Below the pieces are notes generated by a model that saw only the letters and a list, made by a program, of their open reading frames with translations, was not told the origin of the DNA and did no database searches. Positions 1 to 8,853 of a stretch of DNA of 64,000 nt are shown piece after piece. The DNA comes from Rheinheimera sp. (lineage in GTDB: Bacteria; Pseudomonadota; Gammaproteobacteria; Enterobacterales; Alteromonadaceae), in NCBI GenBank assembly GCA_008015325.1, contig SSFI01000009.1, positions 1 through 64,000 of the forward strand, in the 5' to 3' direction. The first letter of the stretch is position 1. Each line of letters opens with the position of its first letter. The translations under genes and the position numbers were made by a program.

Positions 1-92
1 AAATAAAAATTAATATATTTAAGGCAGCACGACGCAGAACCCGAGCAATAAACATGCTGCAAACTCGCATCAGAACGATAATTTAATTAATT

Positions 93-323
93 TCACCAAG
101 AATAACCAAAACTAACGCCAATAATTTTTGTGTCTGAATCAAAAAACTGTATGTTTGATTCAACGTGCATCCACATAGCCAAACATAAAAAGCTCAGATT
201 TTCGTAACCCATAAATCCAGGATGACTATAGAATATCTCTACCGAACTTTTATTATCCTTTTGAAAGGAATCAAAAGTTTCATTTTTGAAGTCCGACTCT
301 AATCGTCCATGGCTAACCTTCAT
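93..323 (-). CDS. hypothetical small protein, possibly a fragment
   Basis: A 76-residue reading frame in an AT-rich stretch left of the IS4 element. I recognise no domain in it. Its start codon lies at the very edge of the CATACGTATG palindrome that marks the IS end, and no convincing ribosome site precedes it, so it may be the tail of a gene cut by the insertion. The rest of positions 1-320 shows nothing recognisable. Confidence 0.25.
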   Translation of the reverse strand: MKVSHGRLESDFKNETFDSFQKDNKSSVEIFYSHPGFMGYENLSFLCLAMWMHVESNIQFFDSDTKIIGVSFGYSW

Positions 324-1705
324 ACGTATGATCTTTAGGATTTGAAAAGGTGCTTCATTCGTGATCTAATTGATTTTGCGAATAAAAAAGATCACCTTTG
401 CAGGCAAAACGAATGAAGCACGAACAAGATAGCCGATTCTTAAACGCTTTTGAACGACTTTTTTCTCCAGATGAGCTTGATACGCTTGGGCAAAAAACCG
501 GATTTATGAAACGTCGTCGCCAGGTCACGCCGCATAAGTTCTGCATGGCGTTGGTCAGCGCCCTTGGCTCTGGGACTACGAATTCTATTACCGATATCCA
601 CCGTCAATTTAATCATATGCACTTCACCAACATACAGCTAAAACCTTTTCATAAACAGTTGGTTAAAATGGCTGCGCCTGAGTTTATGCGTGAAGTGTTT
701 GAAAAAGCACTGGCTGTGCATCTTCCAGATATGCTTACTCTGCGAGAGAAGTATAAAGACGTTTTTGAACGTATTATTTTGCAAGATGGCACCAGTTTCG
801 CGGTGCATGGCGACTTAATGCACTATTTTCCAGGCCGTTTTAACGTACACAACCCTGCTGCGGTTGAGTTGCATGTCACCTATGATGTGTTCAAAGGACA
901 ACCACAGCGCGTAAGCCTGACCGAAGATATTGCGCCAGAGCGGGAGTATTTGCCATCAGCATCATCCTTAGCTGGTTGCTTATTTATGGCAGATGCGGGT
1001 TATTTTTCAAAGGCTTATGTCCAGGAATTGCAAGACGCCAGCGCTTTTTTCATCATCCGCATGAGCAACAGCGTGAATCCAATGGCCGTTTGCAACAAAA
1101 GCCAGCAGGCAAAACCGCTGAAATCATGGCTAAAAGAATTACCCGGTACAGGTGCGTTGGATTTAGACGTGCATTGGCCGGATGGTCCAATTTATCGTTG
1201 TGTGGCATTTGCCGCATTAGATCACAAAAAAAGACATGTTTTGGTGTGCACCAACCTTGATCGGCAACAGTTTCCCGCAGAAGTTGTCGGCGACCTCTAC
1301 CGTGTCCGCTGGCAGATTGAACTGCTATTCAAAGAATGGAAGTCGATGAATAATTTGAATAAATTCGACACATATCATCCAGCAATAGTCGAAACGCTGA
1401 TCTGGGGAAGCTTGCTTGCGGCAACCTTAAAACGGTGGCTTATCAACGCGGCACAACAAAAGTATAACCGGGTGATTTCACTGTTTACCGGTGCAAAATC
1501 AGCCCATATCTGGTGGTTACCCTTTTGTTTAGATATTGCCAGAAGCCATGGCGCAGATTTAGTGACGGCCATAAATGAAGCATTTGCATTTTTAGCACAA
1601 CGTTGCCAGCGTCAGAATTTGAAGAGGGATCAAAAAGACGGGGTGTTTAAAATGCTAACTAATCTAAATATATCAACAGCTTAAGCTCTTAAGGACATAC
1701 GTATG
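321..1705 (+). mobile_element. IS4-family insertion sequence
   Basis: The element carries one transposase gene. CATACGTATG occurs at 321-330 and again at 1696-1705. Extending inward, the left end (ATCTTTAGGA) and the reverse complement of the right end (TCCTTAAGAG) agree partly, so the ends form an imperfect inverted repeat of about 16 of 20 bases. Because the 10-mer is itself a palindrome, it could instead be a 10-bp target duplication, in which case the element is 331-1695. The sequence alone does not decide between the two. Confidence 0.75.
413..1684 (+). CDS. IS4-family DDE transposase
   Basis: Transposase of the IS4 family, about 423 residues, which cuts and pastes its own element. The DDE residues can be seen: the first Asp in LQDGTSF, the second in MADAGYF, and the family signature Y-x2-R-x3-E-x6-K in YRVRWQIELLFKEWK near residue 300. 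The ATG at 413 is preferred; an in-frame TTG lies at 398 but neither has a clear ribosome site. The frame looks intact, so the element may be active. Confidence 0.9.
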   Translation: MKHEQDSRFLNAFERLFSPDELDTLGQKTGFMKRRRQVTPHKFCMALVSALGSGTTNSITDIHRQFNHMHFTNIQLKPFHKQLVKMAAPEFMREVFEKALAVHLPDMLTLREKYKDVFERIILQDGTSFAVHGDLMHYFPGRFNVHNPAAVELHVTYDVFKGQPQRVSLTEDIAPEREYLPSASSLAGCLFMADAGYFSKAYVQELQDASAFFIIRMSNSVNPMAVCNKSQQAKPLKSWLKELPGTGALDLDVHWPDGPIYRCVAFAALDHKKRHVLVCTNLDRQQFPAEVVGDLYRVRWQIELLFKEWKSMNNLNKFDTYHPAIVETLIWGSLLAATLKRWLINAAQQKYNRVISLFTGAKSAHIWWLPFCLDIARSHGADLVTAINEAFAFLAQRCQRQNLKRDQKDGVFKMLTNLNISTA

Positions 1706-1809
1706 TTACCTTCCTAGGTTTAGGCCGGTTTTCAATCGGCAATGGGGATGAAAAATGTCCATTCCTGCCTGCCTTTGATTTATCCATTTTTCACCAGACT
1801 GAGAACTAA

Positions 1810-1830
1810 GTCAATCACAATTTGATTGAC
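1810..1830. promoter_or_regulatory. perfect inverted repeat upstream of the Ter-associated operon, candidate operator
   Basis: GTCAATCA (1810-1817), a 5-base spacer CAATT, then TGATTGAC (1823-1830): 8-bp arms with no mismatch, ending 59 bases before the ATP-grasp start. A symmetric site this close to the first gene of an operon that itself encodes a TerW-like DNA-binding protein is a reasonable operator candidate. No T-run follows, so it is not an intrinsic terminator. Its role is inference only. Confidence 0.4.
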
Positions 1831-1889
1831 TACCCTCACATTTAATAATAAAGTTCGTAACATCTAATCGATAACGCAGTTCTTTATTC

Positions 1890-2963
1890 ATGGAATCTAA
1901 TACTTTGAAATCTATTTGGTTTATGGAGGGCTTATCCTCCCAGCGCGACATTATTATGGCGGTTATCGATGCTCGTCAGTCATTCGACTTATCTTTTCGT
2001 ATTATTGCGTCCCATCGTGGCAATCGCCCTGAGATTACATCGGTTGCCGATTTATCTTTGGTTGAGCCCAAAGGGGATACTGAGCGCCTAGAATTTATTA
2101 AATCTGTGGTAGCGAAAGAAAATGTAATCACTATTCAGGCTGGCCGTAATTGCCGTTGGATGGAAGAAAACAGACGGGAGATTGAAGCGCTTGGTGTATC
2201 GTTGACAACGGGAGCCAGCAGCCTTGATATGCACTCAATTGCAGATGATAAAGTTCGCTACGCTCATTTTATGGAGCAACATGGATTACCTGTTGTGCCA
2301 TCTATTCAGATTGACACTGTTGATGAACTTAAAAAGCAAATCGCGCTTAAAGTCGCTGATGGTGAATTAGCTTGCATCAAACCAGTAGTTGGCATTTACG
2401 GTATTGGCTTCTGGATACTAGACCCTTCTGTTAGTCCGATGGCCGCTTTTAATAACCCTGATAATCGTCGGGTAACACCGAAGATGTACCTTACAGCGAT
2501 GAACCAGCAAACTAACGACAAACTTCCTGAACCTATGGTGCTAATGCCATATTTAGCAGGACGCGAACGCTCTGTTGATATGGTTGTTGAGAATGGAGAA
2601 TTAATTGCCGCAGTTTGTCGCCGCAAAGAAGGTGCACTTCAGTCCATTGAGCAATCAGGAGTGGCTTTTGAATTAGCAAAAACTTGCGCACAAATTATGC
2701 AAGCTGATGGTTTAGTGAACGTACAGACTCGTGATGATGCTAACGGCAAGCCATATTTGCTGGAAATTAACATGCGCCCTTCTGGTGGGGTCTGCTATTC
2801 CCTTTCCTGTGGCATTAACCTTTCAGGCATCTTTGCTTTACGCAAACTAGGTATTATCGACAAGGAAACCGCAATTAAGATGGGTACTGATGGTTTTAAA
2901 CCTGTAGTGGTTAGGTCTGTATCAAGCGTGATCGCGCTAAACGAACAGCAATCGGCTGAATAA
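1890..2963 (+). CDS. ATP-grasp enzyme of the Ter-associated biosynthetic module
   Basis: A 357-residue ATP-grasp protein, a class that joins a carboxylate to an amine or thiol through an acyl-phosphate. Visible are an ATP-binding lysine in ACIKPVVGIYGIG (Lys164), the central strand with AGRERSVDMVV (about 224-233) and the Mg-binding LLEINMRPSGG (290-300). It is the first gene of a tight + strand operon with two PRTase-like enzymes, a HAD phosphatase and a CitE-like lyase. That set is the module proposed by Anantharaman, Iyer and Aravind to make a nucleoside-like metabolite in Ter stress systems. The substrate is unknown. Confidence 0.85.
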   Translation: MESNTLKSIWFMEGLSSQRDIIMAVIDARQSFDLSFRIIASHRGNRPEITSVADLSLVEPKGDTERLEFIKSVVAKENVITIQAGRNCRWMEENRREIEALGVSLTTGASSLDMHSIADDKVRYAHFMEQHGLPVVPSIQIDTVDELKKQIALKVADGELACIKPVVGIYGIGFWILDPSVSPMAAFNNPDNRRVTPKMYLTAMNQQTNDKLPEPMVLMPYLAGRERSVDMVVENGELIAAVCRRKEGALQSIEQSGVAFELAKTCAQIMQADGLVNVQTRDDANGKPYLLEINMRPSGGVCYSLSCGINLSGIFALRKLGIIDKETAIKMGTDGFKPVVVRSVSSVIALNEQQSAE

Positions 2964-2982
2964 CAATAAAAGGTAATTAGGT

Positions 2983-4116
2983 ATGAGCCAAACCGAGCAG
3001 GTTTTTCAGCGCAAACTATCCACAGGGGAGTTGACTGTTGTCAGTTCGCATTCTACACCGTTGGAACAATTCTTTGAGATTGCTGAGCGGCGCAACCCAA
3101 AGCGAGCTTTTCTATTTGTTAGTAAAATGCTAGGTCGTCACATCCCTATCAAGCCTAGTGTGATGCGCACCTCATACCAATCAATTGCCGCAATGCTGCC
3201 AACTGATCTGCCTGGGCCAGTAGTCTTTATCGGCATGGCCGAAACTGCTGTAGGTTTGGCTGCGGGTGTTTACCAAGAGGCTAGAGGCGCGTTATCCGAA
3301 TCGGTATTCCTAACATCTACCCGCCATCCTGTTAATGGCAATCTAATGTGCGAATTCAAAGAAACTCATTCACACGCAACCGACCACTTAATTTACTGGC
3401 CGAATGATCCTGTATTAGCTAAGCGCGTAGAGCAGGCAAAGTCGCTAGTCCTTATTGATGATGAAGCGACTACGGGTAACACCTTTACTAACCTTTATTC
3501 CTCGCTTTTTGATGCAGGCATGACTGGCATTCAGCGTCTTCTTACGGTGACATTAACTGATTGGAGTCAAGACGCTGTACTTGAAAAGATTGATGGCCCA
3601 AAAGTTACGTCAATCTCTTTGGTTCAAGGTAAATGGTCATGGATTGTTAATCCCGATGCAGAACCACCGATCATGCCTAGCGTTAATGTCACGGCAAAAG
3701 GGGCTGTTGAAATCGTTGGGGTTCAGTGTTGGGGTCGTTTGGGGATGGATGAGTCCACTTGCTTTATAGGAAATAATGTCTGCGTATCACCATCTGATAA
3801 GGTGTTAGTGCTAGGCACCAGTGAATTTGTGTGGCAACCGTTTTTATTTGCCGAAAAGTTGGAAAAGACTGGTGCTGAGGTGTATTTCAGTTCTACCTCC
3901 AGATCACCTATTGCTATAGGCCATGCTATTGAATCGGCAATAACCTTTACCGACAACTACGGCTTGGGTATCCCTAATTTTGTTTATAATGTCGCTCACC
4001 TACAATTCGATACTGTATTCTTGTGCTGCGAAACTCCCGCAGAAAGTGTCGATCCTGTCTTACTGAATGCCCTTGGCAATATAGCCAAACACGTAGAAAT
4101 TCTTACTTATGAGTAA
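2983..4116 (+). CDS. phosphoribosyltransferase with C-terminal TRSP domain
   Basis: A 377-residue protein. The N-terminal half is a PRTase fold with the PRPP-binding loop VLIDDEATTGNTF (about 156-168). The C-terminal third carries the motif that names the TRSP domain, SSTSRSPIAIGHA (about 293-305). Such fusions are known from Ter-linked operons and are thought to attach a base to ribose phosphate. A ribosome site AAAGGT precedes the ATG. The 3' end overlaps the next gene by 8 bases (ATGAGTAA), which suggests translational coupling. The acceptor is not known. Confidence 0.85.
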   Translation: MSQTEQVFQRKLSTGELTVVSSHSTPLEQFFEIAERRNPKRAFLFVSKMLGRHIPIKPSVMRTSYQSIAAMLPTDLPGPVVFIGMAETAVGLAAGVYQEARGALSESVFLTSTRHPVNGNLMCEFKETHSHATDHLIYWPNDPVLAKRVEQAKSLVLIDDEATTGNTFTNLYSSLFDAGMTGIQRLLTVTLTDWSQDAVLEKIDGPKVTSISLVQGKWSWIVNPDAEPPIMPSVNVTAKGAVEIVGVQCWGRLGMDESTCFIGNNVCVSPSDKVLVLGTSEFVWQPFLFAEKLEKTGAEVYFSSTSRSPIAIGHAIESAITFTDNYGLGIPNFVYNVAHLQFDTVFLCCETPAESVDPVLLNALGNIAKHVEILTYE

Positions 4117-4903
4117 TCAAGCCATGTCGCATATTATTCGTCCTGTCGTATTTCCTGATTTGGACGACACGTTGTTTCAAACCAAACGGAAAATGGTTGA
4201 TGAACTTGCTCAGATTCCTGTTCGTGTTGGCGCTTTAGATCGCTCTCTGGAGCCGCGAAGTTTTATGAATGAAGAACAGGCATTATTAGTTGATTGGCTT
4301 TTGGCAAATGCTGATGTTATACCAGTAACCGCCCGAGGCACAGATGAATATGCTCGAGTTCAAATACCGTTTAACTCGTGGGCTATTACAACTCATGGCG
4401 CTGTCATTCTATCTCCCGATGGTCAGTGTGATACTCAGTGGCAACAACACATTGAAGCTGCGCTAGCCCCCTATCGTCAACGCTTGCTGGATATGCAGGA
4501 TGACATAACTACATTGATGGCTGAAGGAGGGATAGATGCGTGGGCTCGCATTAACTATGAGTACGATGGAGTCCCTATCTATCTTGTCTTGAAACATACC
4601 GATAGCACTAAGCTAGACGAACTCAATGCGATAGGTGATAGGTTAGAGGAAATTTTCGGTACTGAAGGTTTTTACGTTCATCGCAACAGCAACAACATTG
4701 CGTGGTTACCTACTTGCATAGAAAAGGGCAAAGCCACAAGCTACCTTCTCAACAAACTCCGTGTAGAACGGGGCACGTTCCCAACTATTGGCCTTGGCGA
4801 TAGCCTCACTGACTTCAGCTTTCTGAAACTTTGTTCTTGGTATGGTGTACCAAAACAAAGTCAGTTTTCATCAGCGATCAAAGATCGCGTATTTGGAGAG
4901 TAG
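4109..4903 (+). CDS. HAD-superfamily phosphatase of the Ter-associated module
   Basis: A 264-residue HAD hydrolase. Motif I is FPDLDDTLF (Asp17 nucleophile, Asp19 acid/base), motif II the Thr of PVTARGTDEY, motif III a Lys in EKGKATSYLL, and motif IV GLGDSLTDFSFL. A cap insertion lies between motifs II and III as in Cof-type phosphatases. In this operon it probably removes a phosphate from the product of the PRTases. The ATG overlaps the stop of the gene before; a second in-frame ATG at 4124 is possible. Confidence 0.85.
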   Translation: MSNQAMSHIIRPVVFPDLDDTLFQTKRKMVDELAQIPVRVGALDRSLEPRSFMNEEQALLVDWLLANADVIPVTARGTDEYARVQIPFNSWAITTHGAVILSPDGQCDTQWQQHIEAALAPYRQRLLDMQDDITTLMAEGGIDAWARINYEYDGVPIYLVLKHTDSTKLDELNAIGDRLEEIFGTEGFYVHRNSNNIAWLPTCIEKGKATSYLLNKLRVERGTFPTIGLGDSLTDFSFLKLCSWYGVPKQSQFSSAIKDRVFGE

Positions 4904-4907
4904 AATT

Positions 4908-5993
4908 TTGAATATTTCACCAATTTTTTCAGGCTCTTATCGTCACAGTGATGTCGAATTCCTTTTAAAGCCGGTGACTATTGAATTCACCTCCATTGAA
5001 GAAAAAGAGGCGCTAATCCAGTCAGGGAAAATGCATTATTCCGACATGCTGAGCCAAGAGCCAGAACCAACTCAACATCATCTCGACTTGTTTAACAAGG
5101 CTTACACCATTGGAGCCAAACGGCTTGCTAAGGAAGTCATGATGCTGGCCGTGACTTTAGCCAAAGAGTACGGCAATACCCCGATTGTTTTGGCAAGTCT
5201 AGTCCGCGCAGGTGTGCCTTTAGGCGTTATGCTGCAACGAGCGTTAAAAATGATGGGGAAAGAGTCATATCACTACGGGATCAGTATTATTCGTGACCGT
5301 GGCATTGATGAAACTGCCCTTGCCGTTATTGAGGAGCGCCATGGAACTGAAGGCATTGTGTGGGTAGATGGCTGGACAGGAAAGGGGGCTATCACCAATG
5401 AACTGACTAAAGCGCTTAACGGTCGGGCTGGCTATCCTGCCCAGCCACGCCTTGTGGTTTTGGCTGATCCATGTGGTTGCGCTTGGATGTCAGCCACTGA
5501 TGATGATTGGCTAATCCCATTTGGAATAATGGGTGCACCTGTTTCGGGGATGATCTCTCGTTCTCTTTATAGTGATGAAGGCTTTCATCACTGCATGGTT
5601 TGCAACCACCTTAGCGAGTATGAATGCGGTTTGTCATTGGCTAATGCTGTTGAACAATGTTGTCAAGAAATCGAACTTTCAGACGTCCCGCCCATCGATA
5701 TAAAAGTGCGTGATTCAATAAAAGCGAAGGAATGGGAACGAAGCAAAGCAATCATGACACTGCTTGCAGAACGTTATGATATTTCTAGTTCAAATCGTAT
5801 AAAGCCAGGCATTGCTGAAGCGACGCGCGCTGTATTACGCAGGGTGCCTGACCATGTACTGGTTCGTTCCATTAACGATCCTGACGTATCTCTATTGGTC
5901 TATCTTGCCAAGGAGAAAGGCGTGGAGATTACAGAAGTTGGTGATCTCATCGGTCAATATCGTGCAGTTACAATTATCAAAAAGGTACTCTAA
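4908..5993 (+). CDS. StiP-type phosphoribosyltransferase-like protein
   Basis: About 361 residues, of the family first named cysteine protease StiP and later classed as a PRTase-like fold. Visible are LASLVRAGVPLGVML and a loop resembling the PRPP site, VWVDGWTGKGAI. The frame is open back to 4842 inside the HAD gene, but GGAGAG at 4895-4900 sits 7 bases before a TTG at 4908, so I chose that start. Its stop overlaps the next ATG by one base (TAATG). It forms one transcript with the neighbouring enzymes. Confidence 0.8.
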   Translation: MNISPIFSGSYRHSDVEFLLKPVTIEFTSIEEKEALIQSGKMHYSDMLSQEPEPTQHHLDLFNKAYTIGAKRLAKEVMMLAVTLAKEYGNTPIVLASLVRAGVPLGVMLQRALKMMGKESYHYGISIIRDRGIDETALAVIEERHGTEGIVWVDGWTGKGAITNELTKALNGRAGYPAQPRLVVLADPCGCAWMSATDDDWLIPFGIMGAPVSGMISRSLYSDEGFHHCMVCNHLSEYECGLSLANAVEQCCQEIELSDVPPIDIKVRDSIKAKEWERSKAIMTLLAERYDISSSNRIKPGIAEATRAVLRRVPDHVLVRSINDPDVSLLVYLAKEKGVEITEVGDLIGQYRAVTIIKKVL

Positions 5994-6937
5994 TGAAAAA
6001 GGAACTTTCTGCCTACAGCCTGGGTGCGACACTCTACATGCCAGCTACCCGCATCGACATTGTAGATACCATTGTGACTGGTAAAATTGCTGGATTGCGA
6101 TCTTTGGTTATTTGCCTAGAAGATGCAGTGTCCGATCAGGATATACCTTTTGCAATGAACAACCTTAAAGGGATGTTGGACGCTCTTTCTGAAGCCAAGC
6201 AGCGCATTAACTATATCGAATGGCCGCTAATATTTATTCGCCCGAGAAACGAGCAGATTGGCCTACAATTGACTGCTGAATATGACTTATCTGCTATTGA
6301 TGGCTTTGTCCTTCCTAAATTCAATCTATCCAACTTGAACGAGTGGACAACCATTTTAGAATTAACTCATTTATGCTGGATGCCAACTCTTGAGACTGAA
6401 GATGTATTCGACGTCAATGCAATGCAAGCGTTAGTCTCAGAGCTTAAAGCGCATAAATGTCGTGATAAAATCATCGCCCTTCGTATTGGTGGTAATGACT
6501 TAATGAATTGCGTTTCTTTGCGACGTTCCCGCGAATTTACCCTATATGACGGCCCTATGGGTTACGTCATTAAGATGCTGGTTGCTGTATTCGCCTCAAA
6601 GGGCTTCTCCCTGACAGCGCCAGTCTGTGAGCACATTGATGATCATCGACTGTTAGAAAAAGAATTGGAATTGGATTTGGCCCACGGCTTAGTAGGTAAA
6701 ACAGCTATTCACCCTAATCAAATTCCAGTGATTCAGCGCGCCCTCATGGTAAGCTCACTTGATCATCAAGACGCACTGAGAATCATAAACTCATCTCAGG
6801 CCGTTTTTAAAGCAGGTGGTGCCATGTGTGAACCTGCAACGCATCGACGATGGGCAAAGAGCGTATTAGATCGTGTTCATTATTTTGGGGTTTCTCCTGC
6901 AGTGTCCCCATCCTCTGTTCAAATTCAACATAGGTAA
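5993..6937 (+). CDS. HpcH/HpaI/CitE-like C-C bond lyase (TIM barrel)
   Basis: A 314-residue protein resembling the beta subunit of citrate lyase. Supporting stretches are LYMPATRIDIVDTI near the N-terminus, the acidic VICLEDAVSD (Mg-binding Glu/Asp), FIRPRNEQIG (Arg for the carboxylate), LRIGGNDLMN and GLVGKTAIHPNQI near the C-terminus, typical of CitE folds. In Ter-linked operons this enzyme is the last of the biosynthetic set. The carbon substrate cannot be told from sequence. Start overlaps the gene before by one base. Confidence 0.85.
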   Translation: MKKELSAYSLGATLYMPATRIDIVDTIVTGKIAGLRSLVICLEDAVSDQDIPFAMNNLKGMLDALSEAKQRINYIEWPLIFIRPRNEQIGLQLTAEYDLSAIDGFVLPKFNLSNLNEWTTILELTHLCWMPTLETEDVFDVNAMQALVSELKAHKCRDKIIALRIGGNDLMNCVSLRRSREFTLYDGPMGYVIKMLVAVFASKGFSLTAPVCEHIDDHRLLEKELELDLAHGLVGKTAIHPNQIPVIQRALMVSSLDHQDALRIINSSQAVFKAGGAMCEPATHRRWAKSVLDRVHYFGVSPAVSPSSVQIQHR

Positions 6938-6942
6938 TAAAC

Positions 6943-8151
6943 ATGGGCTTTCGTTTTCGTCGCAGCATCACAATCATTCCCGGAGTTCGGGTTAACCTTA
7001 GTAACACCACCCCGAGTCTTTCAATTGGCCCGAGGGGAGCGTCAGTCTCCGTTGGTAGTCGTGGCACTTATGCCAATGTTGGGCTTGGCGGTGGATTGAG
7101 TTATCGCACAAGGCTCGATAGGGCCGCGGCATCGTCAAATGCTGCGGCAAGGGAGCGCTCGGAATCGAAAGAGCAATTGCGAAACTCACTTTTAGCCACC
7201 ATCGAACAGATGGAAATGGTTATGCACCAGGTTATAAACGTCCATACTCTGACGCCTAACCCTTCACTTGGGGTAACATTTAATGAGTTGCGAGACCATT
7301 ATTTAAAAGCGGCCACCAGCCCTTATGCCGTTCCCGCTCCAGTTCGGCCAGCAAAGCCGGAAATCCCGCCTTCCCCCGTAAAACCTTCTTGTGTGGATGA
7401 CACTGGATTTTTTAAAAAACTGTTTGAGTCTGATGAAGATAGGCAAGAACGTCAGCGCGCTGCTCTAGCCAGTTGGGAACGTGCAATGCAAGACTGGGAG
7501 CGTGAAAAAACCTTGATTGAACACCGCTACCAAACTAATCGTATGGCATGGGCCGAACAATATGCTCTCTGGCAATCTGAAGCGGCTCGTCATCAAGAAT
7601 CGTTAACCTCATCGGAAGCACAAGCAAATAGTCGCTTTATCTCAGACGCGGCATTTTTTGAGGCAATCTTAGATGAGACATTGCAGAACACTGACTGGCC
7701 GCGAGATACCGCCATTTCGTTTGAAGTTCTGCCAGAACAATCGCTAATAAAACTCGATGTTGATTTACCTGAGATTGAAGATTTACCTCAAAGCATCTTT
7801 ACTTTAAATAGGCAAGGAACTGAGATTATCGAGAAAGACATGACGCAAAAAGCCGTTAGAGAAGCCTATGCACGTCACGTACACGGTATATTGCTCCGGC
7901 TGATTGGCATTGTCTTTTACGCACTGCCTTTCGATAGCGTAAGCATTTGCGGATTCACTCAACGGTTAAGCAAAGCTACAGGTAACTTAGTCGATGATTA
8001 TATAATTCAATGTACCGCCGATCGCGCTACTATCCAAAAGATGAACTTTTCATGTTTGGATAATATCGATCCAATTGACGCAATATCCATGTTTAACCCG
8101 AATAGAAAAATGAGTACGACCTTCGTATTTCAGCCAATAACAGTAAAGTAA
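6943..8151 (+). CDS. DUF4236-domain protein of the Ter cluster
   Basis: A 402-residue protein. Residues 1-55 match the DUF4236 pattern: FRFRRSITIIPGVRVNLS, then LSIGPRGASVSVGSRGTY and a Gly-rich turn. The middle is charged and probably coiled (about 70-220, many Glu, Arg, Gln and Trp), and the C-terminal 170 residues form an unrecognised globular part. It follows the lyase by 5 bases and so belongs to the same operon. Function is unknown. Confidence 0.75.
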   Translation: MGFRFRRSITIIPGVRVNLSNTTPSLSIGPRGASVSVGSRGTYANVGLGGGLSYRTRLDRAAASSNAAARERSESKEQLRNSLLATIEQMEMVMHQVINVHTLTPNPSLGVTFNELRDHYLKAATSPYAVPAPVRPAKPEIPPSPVKPSCVDDTGFFKKLFESDEDRQERQRAALASWERAMQDWEREKTLIEHRYQTNRMAWAEQYALWQSEAARHQESLTSSEAQANSRFISDAAFFEAILDETLQNTDWPRDTAISFEVLPEQSLIKLDVDLPEIEDLPQSIFTLNRQGTEIIEKDMTQKAVREAYARHVHGILLRLIGIVFYALPFDSVSICGFTQRLSKATGNLVDDYIIQCTADRATIQKMNFSCLDNIDPIDAISMFNPNRKMSTTFVFQPITVK

Positions 8152-8155
8152 CTAT

Positions 8156-8575
8156 ATGATATTAAGTACAAAACAGAAGCGCATTTTCACACTAGCAGTA
8201 TTGTTGTCTTCGGGTGAATCTGTTTCTGCAAATACAATAATCAAAAACGCAGATTGTTCTGGGGCGACACTCACGCGGGCTTTACGTGATCTTCGGGACG
8301 CATATAACACAACGATAAAATACAGTAAAAGTAGTCACTCATACCAGATGACCGATGCCGGCAACCTTACTCATGTTGAAATAGCTCTAATGCAGCGAAC
8401 TCTCAGTAAATCAGAGAAACTATCTGATGATGAAATTGTCAGCCTTACGAAAGTGCGAAAAAAGACAGTATCCATATCATTGTCCAAAGCTACCATTTCA
8501 AAACTTGACCGCTTAGCCAATGAAAAGAACGTAAGCAGAAGTGACATTATTGAAATGCTAATTAATTCTCTGTGA
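8156..8575 (+). CDS. terW: TerW-like transcription regulator (winged helix plus ribbon-helix-helix)
   Basis: A 139-residue protein. Residues 1-65 look like a winged helix: TKQKRIFTLAVLLSSGE, then the recognition-helix stretch CSGATLTRALRDLRD. The last 40 residues, from KKTVSISLSKATISKLDRLA to SRSDIIEMLINSL, are a typical ribbon-helix-helix pattern. Its place just ahead of terY1-X-Y2-Y3 is that of terW on ter plasmids. It probably controls one or both halves of this cluster; the inverted repeat at 1810-1830 is a candidate target. The family name is given with moderate confidence. Confidence 0.65.
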   Translation: MILSTKQKRIFTLAVLLSSGESVSANTIIKNADCSGATLTRALRDLRDAYNTTIKYSKSSHSYQMTDAGNLTHVEIALMQRTLSKSEKLSDDEIVSLTKVRKKTVSISLSKATISKLDRLANEKNVSRSDIIEMLINSL

Positions 8576-8600
8576 GCTCCGTCGACCTTTTGTTGCCCCA

Positions 8601-8725
8601 AGCGGTATTTGAATATATCGAAGTTGATTACAACAAAACGAGAAGGCATAGTAGCGAATGGCTACCTCAGCGCAGAAGCATTTGAATTAAAGAACATTGC
8701 TTAGTAACGTGTCCATTTTTAGTAC
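8601..8725 (+). pseudogene. remnant of the 3' end of an IS3-family transposase orfB
   Basis: The stretch encodes VFEYIEVDYNKTRRHS, then, after a frame change, NGYLSAEAFELKNIA and a stop. The intact IS3 element at 20519-21761 ends in the same way (VFEYIEVDYNKTRRHS, then IGYLSPENYELKKTA). The GTGTCCA after the stop matches an IS3 right end. The rest of the IS is gone, so this is an old scar between terW and terY1. Confidence 0.8.
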
Positions 8726-8774
8726 TGGGGATAACAAAGCTTGATCCCGGCCTGGACAGAGAGGTCGTTATTGC

Positions 8775-8804
8775 TTGACTACTTAAAAATGAACTTTTTA
8801 AAAT
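8775..8804 (+). promoter_or_regulatory. sigma70-type promoter for the terY1-X-Y2-Y3-PP2C-kinase operon
   Basis: TTGACT at 8775-8780 and TAAAAT at 8799-8804 with an 18-base spacer. Both boxes match the consensus in five of six bases. It lies about 50 bases before the terY1 start and directly after the IS3 scar, so the downstream genes can be transcribed independently of the biosynthetic module. Confidence 0.6.
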
Positions 8805-8853
8805 TGTTCTTGTTAAATTCTTCTCCCTCTTATCTTTTTAAAAGGAATTACAG

